Source: Lysinibacillus sphaericus
GTDB lineage: Bacteria > Bacillota > Bacilli > Bacillales_A > Planococcaceae
Assembly (NCBI RefSeq): GCF_002982115.1
Contig: NZ_CP019980.1
Location: 2,736,001-2,800,000 of the forward strand
Direction: 5' to 3'
Length of the DNA: 64,000 bases
Shown: piece by piece, positions 1 to 7,111 of the stretch
Position numbering within the stretch: position 1 is the first letter of the stretch
How the letters are laid out: the number at the start of each line of letters is the position of its first letter
Notes under the pieces: model-generated
What the model was told of the DNA's origin: nothing
Database searches by the model: none
What the model saw: the letters and a program-made list of their open reading frames with translations, nothing else
Position numbers and translations under genes: made by a program

Positions 1-87
1 CACAATCACTGCCTCGCCTTTTCGTTGACAACCTACCATGTAAGAAGCATGTGCTAATTTTTCATCATAGAAATAACGTAATAACAT
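1..87 (-). CDS. MBL-fold metallo-hydrolase (persulfide dioxygenase-like), N-terminal 29 residues only
   Basis: The gene begins at the ATG read on the minus strand at 87 and runs off the window edge. The visible start, MLLRYFYDEKLAHASYMVGC, resembles the first strand and the Cys-containing turn of persulfide-dioxygenase/rhodanese MBL proteins. AGGAGAG (94-100) is a good ribosome binding site. It lies 14 bases after the DUF1641 gene on the same strand and downstream of a sulfide:quinone oxidoreductase, so a role in oxidising the persulfide made by that enzyme is the natural inference. The metal-binding HxHxDH motif is outside the window, so the family call rests on the N-terminus and the context. 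Confidence 0.6.
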   Translation of the reverse strand, partial: MLLRYFYDEKLAHASYMVGCQRKGEAVIV

Positions 88-101
88 AAAATTCTCTCCT
101 T

Positions 102-641
102 TTAATTGGATTGTTTATTTAAAATTTGGATTGTTGCTTGTACATATTTCAGTGACTTTTGAACACTCGGGTCTTTTAACCACTTCATAATCGTAAAGAG
201 TTTAATTGGTTCAGTTGTTGCTTCTGCTTGTTGTTGTATATCTTTGACGAGCGAGTATCCTTGTTTTCCTTTTTCTACAATCGGTTCTGTGTAAGATTTA
301 ATACTTGCTGTCGCATAATCAATTGTTTGCTGATCGGCTAACACAGCTGTTACAAAATCCACTATATCCTCTAACTGATTGATCATTTGTAAAAGCTTCG
401 GCAATTTTTCTAGTAAGCCAACTAATGCTTCCACCGTTTCGAGATTTACGTTATAGCTTCGTACAAGTTCATCATATTTTTGAATGGATTGCTGATCTTG
501 CAATACCGCTTGTCCAAAACTTACAACATTCCCGATGGCTTGTAAGTTTTTTTCATATGTTGGCAATTGACGTAGCAATGATACGAGCGCTGCTTCAATA
601 TCCGGCTGCTTTAGTTGCTCTAGTAACGGATTCGTTTCCAT
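102..641 (-). CDS. DUF1641 domain protein, sulfide-oxidation operon
   Basis: A 179-residue soluble protein, mostly amphipathic helix, with the repeated LLxxLPK/LxxxxxLxDIVxFxxAxLxDQQ pattern typical of DUF1641. There is no signal peptide or membrane segment. A GTG lies one codon upstream, but AAAGGAGG spaced 8 bases from the ATG at 641 favours that ATG. The gene lies 16 bases downstream of the sulfide:quinone oxidoreductase and 14 bases upstream of the MBL-fold gene, so the three look cotranscribed. DUF1641 proteins are often encoded beside such flavoproteins or formate dehydrogenases (family knowledge). The biochemical role is unknown; an accessory or partner subunit of the quinone oxidoreductase is an inference. 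Confidence 0.8.
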   Translation of the reverse strand: METNPLLEQLKQPDIEAALVSLLRQLPTYEKNLQAIGNVVSFGQAVLQDQQSIQKYDELVRSYNVNLETVEALVGLLEKLPKLLQMINQLEDIVDFVTAVLADQQTIDYATASIKSYTEPIVEKGKQGYSLVKDIQQQAEATTEPIKLFTIMKWLKDPSVQKSLKYVQATIQILNKQSN

Positions 642-657
642 CACACATGCCTCCTTT

Positions 658-1851
658 CTACATCGTTCCTTTTAACATGCCATCCCAATACATGATTGGT
701 AATAAATCTTTTTTCATCATATACATGCTTGCACGTTCCACTGCTTGGTTAAATGGCATCGATTCAGCAGGCTCTTTTTTATAGTCGAACTCTGCTAAAA
801 TTAGCTTGTTGTAGCCTGTCACGATTGGACAAGACGAATAACCGTTATATGTGTTGTCCATTGTTTGATTGCGCATACATGCCACAACATTTTCAGCTAC
901 CACAGGTGCTTGTTTGCGAATGGCTGCTCCCGTTTTAGAGGTTGGCAAGTTTGCACAGTCGCCAATGCCAAAAACGTTTGCATATTTCTTATGTTGCAAT
1001 GTATACATATCCACATCAACCCAACCATTGTCATCCGCTAAAGGGCTGTTCGCAATAAATTTAGGTGCATTCATATAAGGTGTGACGTGAATCATGTCAT
1101 ATTTCAATTGCTCTTTTGCGCCAGTATCTAGATTTTCAAAAATGGCGATTTTTTCATCCGCTTTAATCTCAATTAGGTTACGTCTGAATCGTGCATCAAT
1201 TTGTTTGCGTTCCACTACTTTTTCTAACGCTTCACGGTATTTCAGTACATCAAAAATGGCTGGATTGGCAGAACCAAATACAACTTGCATATTTTGACGA
1301 ACACCTGTTTTTCGGAAGTAATCTTCTGCTAAATGCATAATTTTTTGTGGCGCACCACCGCATTTTACAGGTGAATTTGGGTGTGTAAATAAGGCGGTAC
1401 CCGATTTTAAATTGCGTATCGTTTCCCAAGTATAATCAACATGTTCAAATGAATAGTTACTGCAAACAGATTTTGTACCAAGTGCTTCTTTTAAGCCTTT
1501 AATGGCACCCCAGTTAATTTCAATCCCTGCTGCTACAACTAAGTAATCATATGAAATAGATGTTTGATCTCCTAGGATGACTTCGTTTTGTTCAGGTTTA
1601 AATTCAAGTACGGGTTGTTGGATCCATACTGCACCTTCTGGAATAAGAGATTCCATAGAACGTTCAGAATCTTCTTTTTTAGCAGCGCCTCCACCAACTA
1701 ACGTCCATAACGGTTGATAATAATGTTTTGAGGCTGGATCTATTATCGCCACTTCATGATTGAGGCTTGGCGATTTTCGTAATAAGCGGGCAGCAACAGA
1801 TATACCAGCTGTTCCCCCACCAACAATGACAATTTTGAAAGAATTTTTCAT
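658..1851 (-). CDS. sqr: sulfide:quinone oxidoreductase-type FAD flavoprotein
   Basis: A 397-residue pyridine-nucleotide-disulfide-type flavoprotein that should oxidise sulfide and pass electrons to menaquinone at the membrane face. The N-terminal FAD-binding Rossmann motif is VGGGTAGISVAARL. A second conserved FAD motif, VFGIGDCANLPTSKTGAA, lies near residue 300. Cysteines in KSVCSNYS, PVKCGGAP and GDC match positions used for catalysis and FAD contact in the family. The ATG at 1851 is preceded by an AGAAGGAAG site; an in-frame ATG 21 bases upstream lacks one. It is first in an operon with DUF1641 and an MBL hydrolase. A G/C-rich palindrome lies just upstream. A related NADH dehydrogenase function is less likely given the context. 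Confidence 0.85.
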   Translation of the reverse strand: MKNSFKIVIVGGGTAGISVAARLLRKSPSLNHEVAIIDPASKHYYQPLWTLVGGGAAKKEDSERSMESLIPEGAVWIQQPVLEFKPEQNEVILGDQTSISYDYLVVAAGIEINWGAIKGLKEALGTKSVCSNYSFEHVDYTWETIRNLKSGTALFTHPNSPVKCGGAPQKIMHLAEDYFRKTGVRQNMQVVFGSANPAIFDVLKYREALEKVVERKQIDARFRRNLIEIKADEKIAIFENLDTGAKEQLKYDMIHVTPYMNAPKFIANSPLADDNGWVDVDMYTLQHKKYANVFGIGDCANLPTSKTGAAIRKQAPVVAENVVACMRNQTMDNTYNGYSSCPIVTGYNKLILAEFDYKKEPAESMPFNQAVERASMYMMKKDLLPIMYWDGMLKGTM

Positions 1852-1925
1852 GCTTCTTCCTTCTTTCTGCATTTTGTGTTTGAAACTTACACTCTCATCA
1901 TAGTGAAATCTATATGTAAAAAATA

Positions 1926-1970
1926 TAGGGGTTTTCCCCTAAACAATGATTGTTTTAAAGGAAAACCCCT
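1926..1970. promoter_or_regulatory. palindrome and long inverted repeat upstream of the sulfide operon
   Basis: TAGGGGTTTTCCCCTA (1926-1941) is palindromic apart from its TTTT centre. Its left arm AGGGGTTTTCC also pairs perfectly with GGAAAACCCCT (1960-1970). A TATGAT -10 candidate for the sulfide operon is at 1897-1902 (minus strand), so the palindrome lies at or just upstream of the -35 position. CsoR/CstR repressors of sulfide operons use G/C-tract palindromes, although their usual polarity (C tract first) is the reverse of this. Read on the minus strand, the larger stem is followed by TATATTTTTT, so it could instead be a terminator for leftward transcripts. Confidence 0.45.
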
Positions 1971-2288
1971 AATTTTAGTTGTGGATGTAACTTTTAAGGC
2001 AATTCAAACACTATTCACTAAAGAAGTGGATTACGCTATTGTCCATTAAGATGTTCTCAGCATCGGGTGAAACAACAGTTGATGCATTCAACCAACAGCA
2101 AGTATTCTACACAAACGCATAGAAGTGCAAATACGGCTTACAATAAGGAGGATCGGATACAAAATGTGCAATCGTTATTTGAAAAACGCTATCATTCAGT
2201 AAGTATACGCTGATTAGTTTGACCTCTTGAATAATCTACATGGAAATTGCATTATGTAGATTCCCCATCACGTAATGACATTTCCGTT
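1971..2288. other. intergenic region without a recognisable gene
   Basis: On the plus strand several short open stretches in different frames are interrupted by stops (for example a roughly 60-codon open frame ending at TGA about 2212). They read like protein but match nothing I recognise and have no convincing start. AATCTACAT (2233-2241) and ATGTAGATT (2254-2262) form a 9-bp hairpin downstream of the cation transporter without a clear T tract. This may be the decayed remains of a gene, or ordinary spacer. Confidence 0.3.
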
Positions 2289-3173
2289 CTAATTGTTCTT
2301 TTTTTCAATCTGTATCGTCATATGATGCAATGCAAATTCGTCGTGTAACAGATTTTGTATTTTCCGTAATACAATTTGTTCATCTGCTGCTTGATTCACC
2401 ACTACTTGACAAGTTAAAGATGGGAAATCCATTGTAATTAACCAAATATGTAAATCGGTAATCTCTTCGACTTCCTCAACAGTCATTAACTTCGCTTTAA
2501 CATCATCCGTTGGCAAATTTTCTGGAGCACTTTCCATCAAAATATTAAAGGAGTCCCGCGTAACACGATAGCCGCTAATAATGATAAGAAACGCCACAAT
2601 CATACTTGCAATAGGATCGGCTAAATTCCATTGAAAAAATAAAATAAGCAATGCTGCCGTAATAGCTCCTACAGAGCCGAGAATATCACCTAAAACATGC
2701 AAAAAAGCACTTTTTACATTGAGATTATCATTATCTCCTCGTTTAAGGATAAACGCTGCGCCAATGTTGACCAGTAAACCAAGTGTTGCAACGATTAACA
2801 TACCCGTACTTGCCACGGCTGGTGGTTCTGAAAATCGGCGAAAAGCTTCATAAAAAATATAAAGCGAAATGGCAATTAACGTAAGACCATTTATAAAAGC
2901 GGCAAATATTTCAAACCGACGATAGCCATACGTTTTTCGATTTGTTACGGCTTTTTGACCAATGGATACAGCAATATAGCTTAACCCTAACGCTGCTGCG
3001 TCACTTAACATATGGCCTGCATCTGATAATAGCGCTAAACTGTTTGTCATGATGCCACCAATCACTTCGACAATCATAAACCCCGCTATAAGAAAGAAAG
3101 TCCATTTCAAGGCTATTTTATTTTTACTCCCATCCTGTTGCCCATGATTATTAAAATGTGACAAATTCATCAT
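2289..3173 (-). CDS. czcD: CzcD-type cation diffusion facilitator
   Basis: A 294-residue inner-membrane metal/proton antiporter, expected to export Zn2+ (and possibly Cd2+ or Co2+). Six membrane helices are visible. The transport site quartet is H54 and D58 in LLSDAGHMLSDAAAL (TM2) with H159 and D163 in FLHVLGDILGSVGA (TM5), the His/Asp set of zinc carriers. The cytoplasmic C-terminal domain (about residues 210-294) carries ITDLHIWLITMDFPSLTCQV and ends HHMTIQIEKKNN. No strong Shine-Dalgarno sequence precedes the ATG pair at 3173/3170. It is monocistronic as far as can be seen, with no metal-sensor gene adjacent. Confidence 0.88.
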   Translation of the reverse strand: MMNLSHFNNHGQQDGSKNKIALKWTFFLIAGFMIVEVIGGIMTNSLALLSDAGHMLSDAAALGLSYIAVSIGQKAVTNRKTYGYRRFEIFAAFINGLTLIAISLYIFYEAFRRFSEPPAVASTGMLIVATLGLLVNIGAAFILKRGDNDNLNVKSAFLHVLGDILGSVGAITAALLILFFQWNLADPIASMIVAFLIIISGYRVTRDSFNILMESAPENLPTDDVKAKLMTVEEVEEITDLHIWLITMDFPSLTCQVVVNQAADEQIVLRKIQNLLHDEFALHHMTIQIEKKNN

Positions 3174-3196
3174 CCATTCTTTAATTTTTATATATT

Positions 3197-3433
3197 TTAA
3201 GCTGAAGCAATAGAGCAGTTGGAGACCCTCACTGTTCCATTGTGGAATTTTACCTTGCTATCATTATGCCGCTCAATGGCTCTGCTATACACTCCTTTAT
3301 CTAGCAGTTTCGCTCGTCCATTCAAGTATGTTTTTTGAATAATGTTTAGAGCTGTCAAAAAAATATCATTTTGTAGACGATTTAGACAAAAATACCAGCC
3401 ATTCCCTTTTAAATGAGTGGCTGGTTCTATATT
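3197..3433 (-). other. orphan open frame, possible gene remnant
   Basis: Seventy-eight sense codons without an ATG are open on the minus strand, ending at the TAA at 3197-3199. The translation looks protein-like (for example NDIFLTALNIIQKTYLNGRA and KVKFHNGTVRVSNC) and includes an internal TTG start option, but there is no ribosome binding site. A second, overlapping open frame (3366-3509) joins it near the GGCTGG hairpin as if by a frameshift. I do not recognise the product. Either a decayed gene or chance openness in AT-rich DNA would explain it. Confidence 0.2.
3395..3424. terminator. CCAGCC/GGCTGG hairpin, terminator-like
   Basis: CCAGCCATT pairs with AGTGGCTGG (one G-T pair). On the minus strand it is followed by TATTTTTGTC, on the plus strand by TTCTATATTTT, so it could end transcripts in either direction. 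It lies inside the 546-base gap between the CzcD-like gene and the next small gene, where I see no confident coding sequence. Confidence 0.4.
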
Positions 3434-3719
3434 TTATGGTTGGTAGCCCATTATAGAAATACTTTTTTACTACGTCTTGCGTTTTTTGATAGAAATTAAT
3501 GATTTGCATGATAGATAGAATGCCTCTGACAGTCAAATACAAGCATTAGTCATTATTGTAGAAACCTTCAAGTAAGAAACAGACATACACCTTAATCTTG
3601 TGCAATAAAATTTATCTAATCTTACATTTGTATCCACCTGCACCTTACTATGTTACGATTCTTGTAGATAAAATTTTTTAGCTAGTAAAAAAAGCATTAC
3701 TTTTAAGGGAGAATATGTC

Positions 3720-3917
3720 ATGAAGAAAATAGTATTTCAATTGTTGATAATTGTAGCGTGGATATATTGTTTGGGGTATATTTTATTCGATTTCCCTACT
3801 GATCACTTTGTCATGCGGGCGGTTAAAGGTGTACTGTCTATTGTTTTTTCTTGTAGTCTACTGTTGTTTCTATTTAAAATTATTGATACTAAGAAACAGA
3901 AAAAAAGAGATGATTGA
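3720..3917 (+). CDS. small two-helix membrane protein, unknown
   Basis: A 65-residue protein with a good AAGGGAG ribosome binding site ahead of the ATG. Two hydrophobic segments (about residues 4-24 and 36-55) are separated by a short loop containing DFPTDHFVMRAVKG, and the protein ends in a strongly basic tail, TKKQKKRDD, implying a cytoplasmic C-terminus. I recognise no family. It stands alone between divergent and convergent neighbours. The strong start signal and the typical membrane-protein charge pattern are the arguments that it is real. Confidence 0.55.
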   Translation: MKKIVFQLLIIVAWIYCLGYILFDFPTDHFVMRAVKGVLSIVFSCSLLLFLFKIIDTKKQKKRDD

Positions 3918-4023
3918 AGCTTTCAATCAATCCCTGCAACAGAAATGGCAAATTAACTGTAGCTCCTGCATCCATTCATCGCTCATTTCATTTAATTTGT
4001 GAGGTACGCTTTACAGCAAGACA

Positions 4024-4362
4024 TTAATGCGTATTGTTTTTTTCTCCCCACTCACATAACTGTTCCAAAACAGGCAATAACGTTTCCGCTTTAGCTGTAA
4101 GACTGTACTCCACTTTAGGTGGAATCTGCGGATACTCTTTTCGACTGACTATTCCATCTGCTTCTAATTCTTTCAGTTGTGCACTTAATGTTTTAAAGGT
4201 AATTGCACCTATTTTGCGTTTCAAATCATTAAACCGAACCGTTTGATGTTCCGCTAAAATATAAATAATTAGCATTTTCCATTTACCACCAATTACTGAT
4301 AATGTATAGCCAAACGGGGTTTCTTGGATAGTCCCCGTGTCTTTGTAATCAGCCAAACCCAT
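4024..4362 (-). CDS. HxlR-family winged-helix regulator
   Basis: A 112-residue MarR-like regulator of the HxlR family, read from the ATG at 4362 (MGLADYKDTGTIQETPFGYT) behind AAAGGATAG. A longer reading adds 22 residues but lacks support. The canonical blocks are present: TPFGYTLSVIGGKWKMLIIY, then LAEHQTVRFNDLKRKIGAIT, and VSRKEYPQIPPKVEYSLT (the wing). It lacks the N-terminal Cys used by redox/quinone-sensing YodB/HypR-type members, so another signal is likely. It is divergent from a RidA-family gene, and two palindromes lie between them. Control of that gene and of itself is inferred. Confidence 0.85.
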   Translation of the reverse strand: MGLADYKDTGTIQETPFGYTLSVIGGKWKMLIIYILAEHQTVRFNDLKRKIGAITFKTLSAQLKELEADGIVSRKEYPQIPPKVEYSLTAKAETLLPVLEQLCEWGEKNNTH

Positions 4363-4368
4363 ATTTAC

Positions 4369-4454
4369 ACTATCCTTTCTGATAGTACCTTTCAAAAAAG
4401 TGCGTACTATTTTTTTGTTCGCGTTCATTTTATACTGACATTACTTTAAAGTAA
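4369..4454. promoter_or_regulatory. two palindromes between hxlR-like and ridA-like genes
   Basis: ACTATCCTTTCTGATAGT (4369-4386) has 6-bp arms overlapping the regulator's ribosome binding site. TTACTTTAAAGTAA (4441-4454) is a perfect 14-bp palindrome abutting the RidA-family gene's AAGGAGAG. HxlR-family operators such as those of YodB are built on TTACT...AGTAA arms, so the second site fits well. Their positions over the two translation-initiation/promoter regions suggest the regulator represses both genes (inference). Confidence 0.55.
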
Positions 4455-4467
4455 AGGAGAGAAAAAA

Positions 4468-4851
4468 ATGAAGAATATTACAATTTACAATCACGATCTT
4501 TGGGATCACGGTATTTCACAGGGCTACAGTGTCAACGGCACTATCTACATTTCGGGGCAGTTTTCCCATGATACGGAGGGTACATTCGTTGGCGATGGCG
4601 ATATCGAAGCACAAGCACAGCAAACGCTTAAAAATCTAGATGGCGTTTTGGAAAAATTCGGTGCAACAAGATCTAACCTTGTTTATATGGAAATCTATTT
4701 AACAAATGCGGAAGCACATACTGAACCAGTCCTTCGACTATTCAAGGACTACGTTGGGCAACATCGACCAGCCGGTAGCCTTATCGGCGTGACTTACTTG
4801 GCATCACCAGAACAACTAATTGAAATCAGCGCCATCGCACATACCAACTAA
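4468..4851 (+). CDS. RidA/YjgF-family protein lacking the catalytic arginine
   Basis: A 127-residue trimer-forming Rid-family protein. The fold signature is present: YISGQFSHDTEG, AQQTLKNLDGVLEKFGA, VYMEIYLTNAEAH, and the C-terminal LIEISAIAHTN. In deaminating RidA the conserved block reads PARS...LP...VEIEAIA, its Arg contacting the imine substrate. Here the equivalent is PAGSLIGVTYLASPEQLIEI, with Gly in place of Arg. It is therefore unlikely to be a standard 2-aminoacrylate deaminase and resembles the Rid4-7 group. AAGGAGAG precedes the ATG. It is divergent from an HxlR regulator. Confidence 0.85.
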   Translation: MKNITIYNHDLWDHGISQGYSVNGTIYISGQFSHDTEGTFVGDGDIEAQAQQTLKNLDGVLEKFGATRSNLVYMEIYLTNAEAHTEPVLRLFKDYVGQHRPAGSLIGVTYLASPEQLIEISAIAHTN

Positions 4852-4924
4852 GGAAAGGCATGTTGTGTCAGCGAAAGTAAGCTTCGGCTTCGGACCATTA
4901 AGTTAGGAGCCCACTTATAACACT

Positions 4925-4978
4925 AACCCCGAGCAAAGAACCTTTCAAGAAAAGCGGAACTATTCGGGGTTTTGTGTT
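4925..4978 (+). terminator. Rho-independent terminator
   Basis: AACCCCGA (4925-4932) pairs with TCGGGGTT (4964-4971) and is followed by TTGTGTTTTT. It lies between the convergent RidA-family and S51 peptidase genes and would stop the former. The loop is long (31 bases). Confidence 0.6.
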
Positions 4979-5007
4979 TTTGAAAGGAATTTGCCATTCC
5001 ATCACTA

Positions 5008-5706
5008 CTAATTAAAACCTAGAAATTTTGTTGCAAGCTCTTTCTCTATAACTTTATCATCATCATATACTTTATACGCTTTCGCATTAGGTCTTGAACT
5101 TACAATAGTATGGATTTCCTGATCAATGAAATGGATGGCAACACCGTCATCCGTTGCAAAACCGGGTTTAATTTTTTTATTAGTAATAAGCTGTTGATAC
5201 GAAGGTCTTCTATCCGATTCTCCATCATAATGGGGACAATTACTCCCTTCTAGGAAACCTAAACACTGTAAAGGTTCCAATCCATCCCCATAAGAATCTG
5301 TCACCCCTTCCTCGAACCAGCAAATGGAGCCCGCGCTAATACCAGCGAGTATTATTCCTTGCTCCCACGCTTTTTTCAAAATAGTATCCAATCCCCATTC
5401 CTTCCATAGCACTAATAAATTCTTTGTATTCCCCCCACCAACATAAATAATATCTTTGTCCAGTAAGAAGCTTTCTATATTTCTTGTAGGTGGTTTAAAT
5501 AATGATAAGTGCGAAGGCTGACAATCCTGTTTTTCAAAGAATTGATAAAATCGACAAATGTAATTTTCTGAATCCCCACTTGCTGTTGCAAGAAAGCAAA
5601 TTTTCGGATTTTTTTTCATAGATTGCTGAAGAATATATTGATCCAGCAAAGGATTTTCTGGCTCCATAGAAAAGCCACCGCCCCCAAGTGCTATAATTTG
5701 TTTCAT
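5008..5706 (-). CDS. S51-family peptidase-like protein
   Basis: A 232-residue cytoplasmic protein of the PepE/cyanophycinase class (alpha-aspartyl dipeptidase family), close in layout to B. subtilis YgaJ. Visible blocks are MKQIIALGGGGFSMEPENPL at the start, IIYVGGGNTKNLL, the nucleophile elbow GISAGSICWFE (Ser in SAGS), and NCPHYDGESDR with the His expected in the active site. The start is the ATG at 5706 behind AAAGGACG; an ATG 36 bases upstream lacks such a site. It is a single gene with no partner. Substrate specificity cannot be read from sequence. Confidence 0.8.
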   Translation of the reverse strand: MKQIIALGGGGFSMEPENPLLDQYILQQSMKKNPKICFLATASGDSENYICRFYQFFEKQDCQPSHLSLFKPPTRNIESFLLDKDIIYVGGGNTKNLLVLWKEWGLDTILKKAWEQGIILAGISAGSICWFEEGVTDSYGDGLEPLQCLGFLEGSNCPHYDGESDRRPSYQQLITNKKIKPGFATDDGVAIHFIDQEIHTIVSSRPNAKAYKVYDDDKVIEKELATKFLGFN

Positions 5707-5835
5707 AAGTCTACGTCCTTTCTTATTTAATACGTTATACAATTTTTTAACTTTTATTACCTATATTATTAAATAGTACCACTGAACAATAAATATCCCC
5801 ATTGTTTTTAAGAAAAAAAGTTGGACAAACCATGA

Positions 5836-5864
5836 TTGAACCGATGAATAGAATATGTTACACT
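5836..5864 (+). promoter_or_regulatory. sigma-A-type promoter
   Basis: TTGAAC (5836-5841), a 17-base spacer, and TACACT (5859-5864). It points toward the 17-codon leader frame and the cation transporter at 6010. Confidence 0.6.
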
Positions 5865-5893
5865 CAATGAACGCTTATATTGGAGTGAGAAAG

Positions 5894-5947
5894 ATGATAC
5901 ACATTTCAAGTTCACAAAACCTATATTTTTTTAATCAAAACCTTTGA
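5894..5947 (+). CDS. 17-residue leader peptide candidate
   Basis: ATG at 5894 preceded by GGAGTGAG. It encodes MIHISSSQNLYFFNQNL and stops at 5945-5947, inside the upstream arm of a strong terminator hairpin. It lies between a good promoter and the cation transporter gene. Its size, its ribosome binding site and its overlap with the hairpin are what a translated attenuator leader looks like. Whether it is translated is unknown. Confidence 0.4.
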   Translation: MIHISSSQNLYFFNQNL

Positions 5948-5970
5948 CTTAAAACGAGTCAAAGGTTTTT
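5937..5970 (+). terminator. intrinsic terminator in the leader of the CDF transporter (attenuator candidate)
   Basis: A perfect 13-bp stem, AAAACCTTTGACT (5937-5949) with AGTCAAAGGTTTT (5957-5969), a 7-base loop, then T and GTTGCTTTT. It stands between the promoter at 5836-5864 and the ribosome binding site of the gene at 6010, so transcription must read through it to express the transporter from this promoter. Confidence 0.65.
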
Positions 5971-6009
5971 GTTGCTTTTAGGAAAGAATTTTATTGGAGG
6001 TATACATTT

Positions 6010-6912
6010 ATGAATCAAAGCACAAATTCCAATACTACAATCGTTGCTGGATGGATTAGTTTAATAAGCAACATCGTTTTAACTATTTTAAAAATAGCAG
6101 TTGGTACTATCTTCCACAGTCCCGTTCTTTTAGCTGATGGCTATCATAATGCAGGTGATGTAATAGCAAGCGGTGCCGCTTTAACATCTATGCGTATTTC
6201 TAAACGTCCTGCCGACGAAGATCATCCATACGGACACGGAAAAGCAGAAGTAATTAGTTCCGCCATTGTAGGAATTATATTAATAATGGCAGCTCTTTAT
6301 ATTGCTTATGAATCCGTTACAGCATTCTTTCAGGAACCTGAAAAAGCAAGTTTAATTGCCTTTATTACGGCTATCATATCACTTGTTTGGAAGCTCCTTT
6401 TATACGTATATACGATAAAAATTGGCAAAAGAACAAATAGTAAAGGCTTAATTGCCACTGCTTATGATCATCTTGCTGATGTATATGCTTCATTAGCAGC
6501 CGTATTAGGAATCGGGCTTGCACTTGTTGGGGAAAATTATCATATTCATATCCTTACATATGGTGATCCCATTGCGGGTATCATTGTGACCATTTTAGTT
6601 TTCAAACTTGCCTATGGGATGTTATTAGAAGCTATCGACACACTTATGGAGAAAAGCGTAAGTCCTGATACACTAGCTAGTTTCAAAACGTTAATCCTCA
6701 CTATTCCTGAAGTAAAACGAATAGATCGTCTACGAGCGAGAGAACATGGGCACTATGTATTAGTCGATTTGCGTGTGGGGGTACCTGCTGATTTAACAAT
6801 CCAAGAAGGACATGATATTATCCGTAAAATCAAGAAAACGATAATGGAGAAACATCCGAATGTAGAAGAAGTTCTGATTCACCTAAATCCTTGGTACGAT
6901 CATAATCAATAG
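6010..6912 (+). CDS. cation diffusion facilitator (FieF/MneP-like)
   Basis: A 300-residue divalent-metal exporter of the CDF family, six membrane helices plus a cytoplasmic C-terminal domain ending EEVLIHLNPWYDHNQ. TM2 carries ADGYHNAGDVIASG (His and Asp four apart) and TM5 YDHLADVYASL (Asp and Asp four apart), so the transport-site quartet is His-Asp/Asp-Asp. The HPYGHGKAE loop is typical of the FieF branch. That mix does not cleanly match the zinc (CzcD) or the manganese (Asn-containing) pattern, so the metal is undecided. TTGGAGG lies 9 bases before the ATG. It is preceded by a promoter, a leader frame and an attenuator-like hairpin. Confidence 0.85.
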   Translation: MNQSTNSNTTIVAGWISLISNIVLTILKIAVGTIFHSPVLLADGYHNAGDVIASGAALTSMRISKRPADEDHPYGHGKAEVISSAIVGIILIMAALYIAYESVTAFFQEPEKASLIAFITAIISLVWKLLLYVYTIKIGKRTNSKGLIATAYDHLADVYASLAAVLGIGLALVGENYHIHILTYGDPIAGIIVTILVFKLAYGMLLEAIDTLMEKSVSPDTLASFKTLILTIPEVKRIDRLRAREHGHYVLVDLRVGVPADLTIQEGHDIIRKIKKTIMEKHPNVEEVLIHLNPWYDHNQ

Positions 6913-6930
6913 AAGGAAAATCATTTGCAC

Positions 6931-6965
6931 CTCCTAACGAAGCTTTATTCGTTAGGAGTTTTTTT
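6931..6965 (+). terminator. Rho-independent terminator
   Basis: CTCCTAACGAA (6931-6941) pairs perfectly with TTCGTTAGGAG (6948-6958), followed by seven T. It ends the CDF transporter transcript. Confidence 0.9.
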
Positions 6966-7111
6966 AAAATTACAAGCAATGTTCTATGTAATAAAAAAAA
7001 TTTTTCACTGCAAATTGGCATATATCTACAATTGCAGGAGTATGGTAAGCTTGGTAAATGAGCTAAAAGTTTTTGTTAATCATATAGTTAGAAAGATGGT
7101 GTTTCATATAA

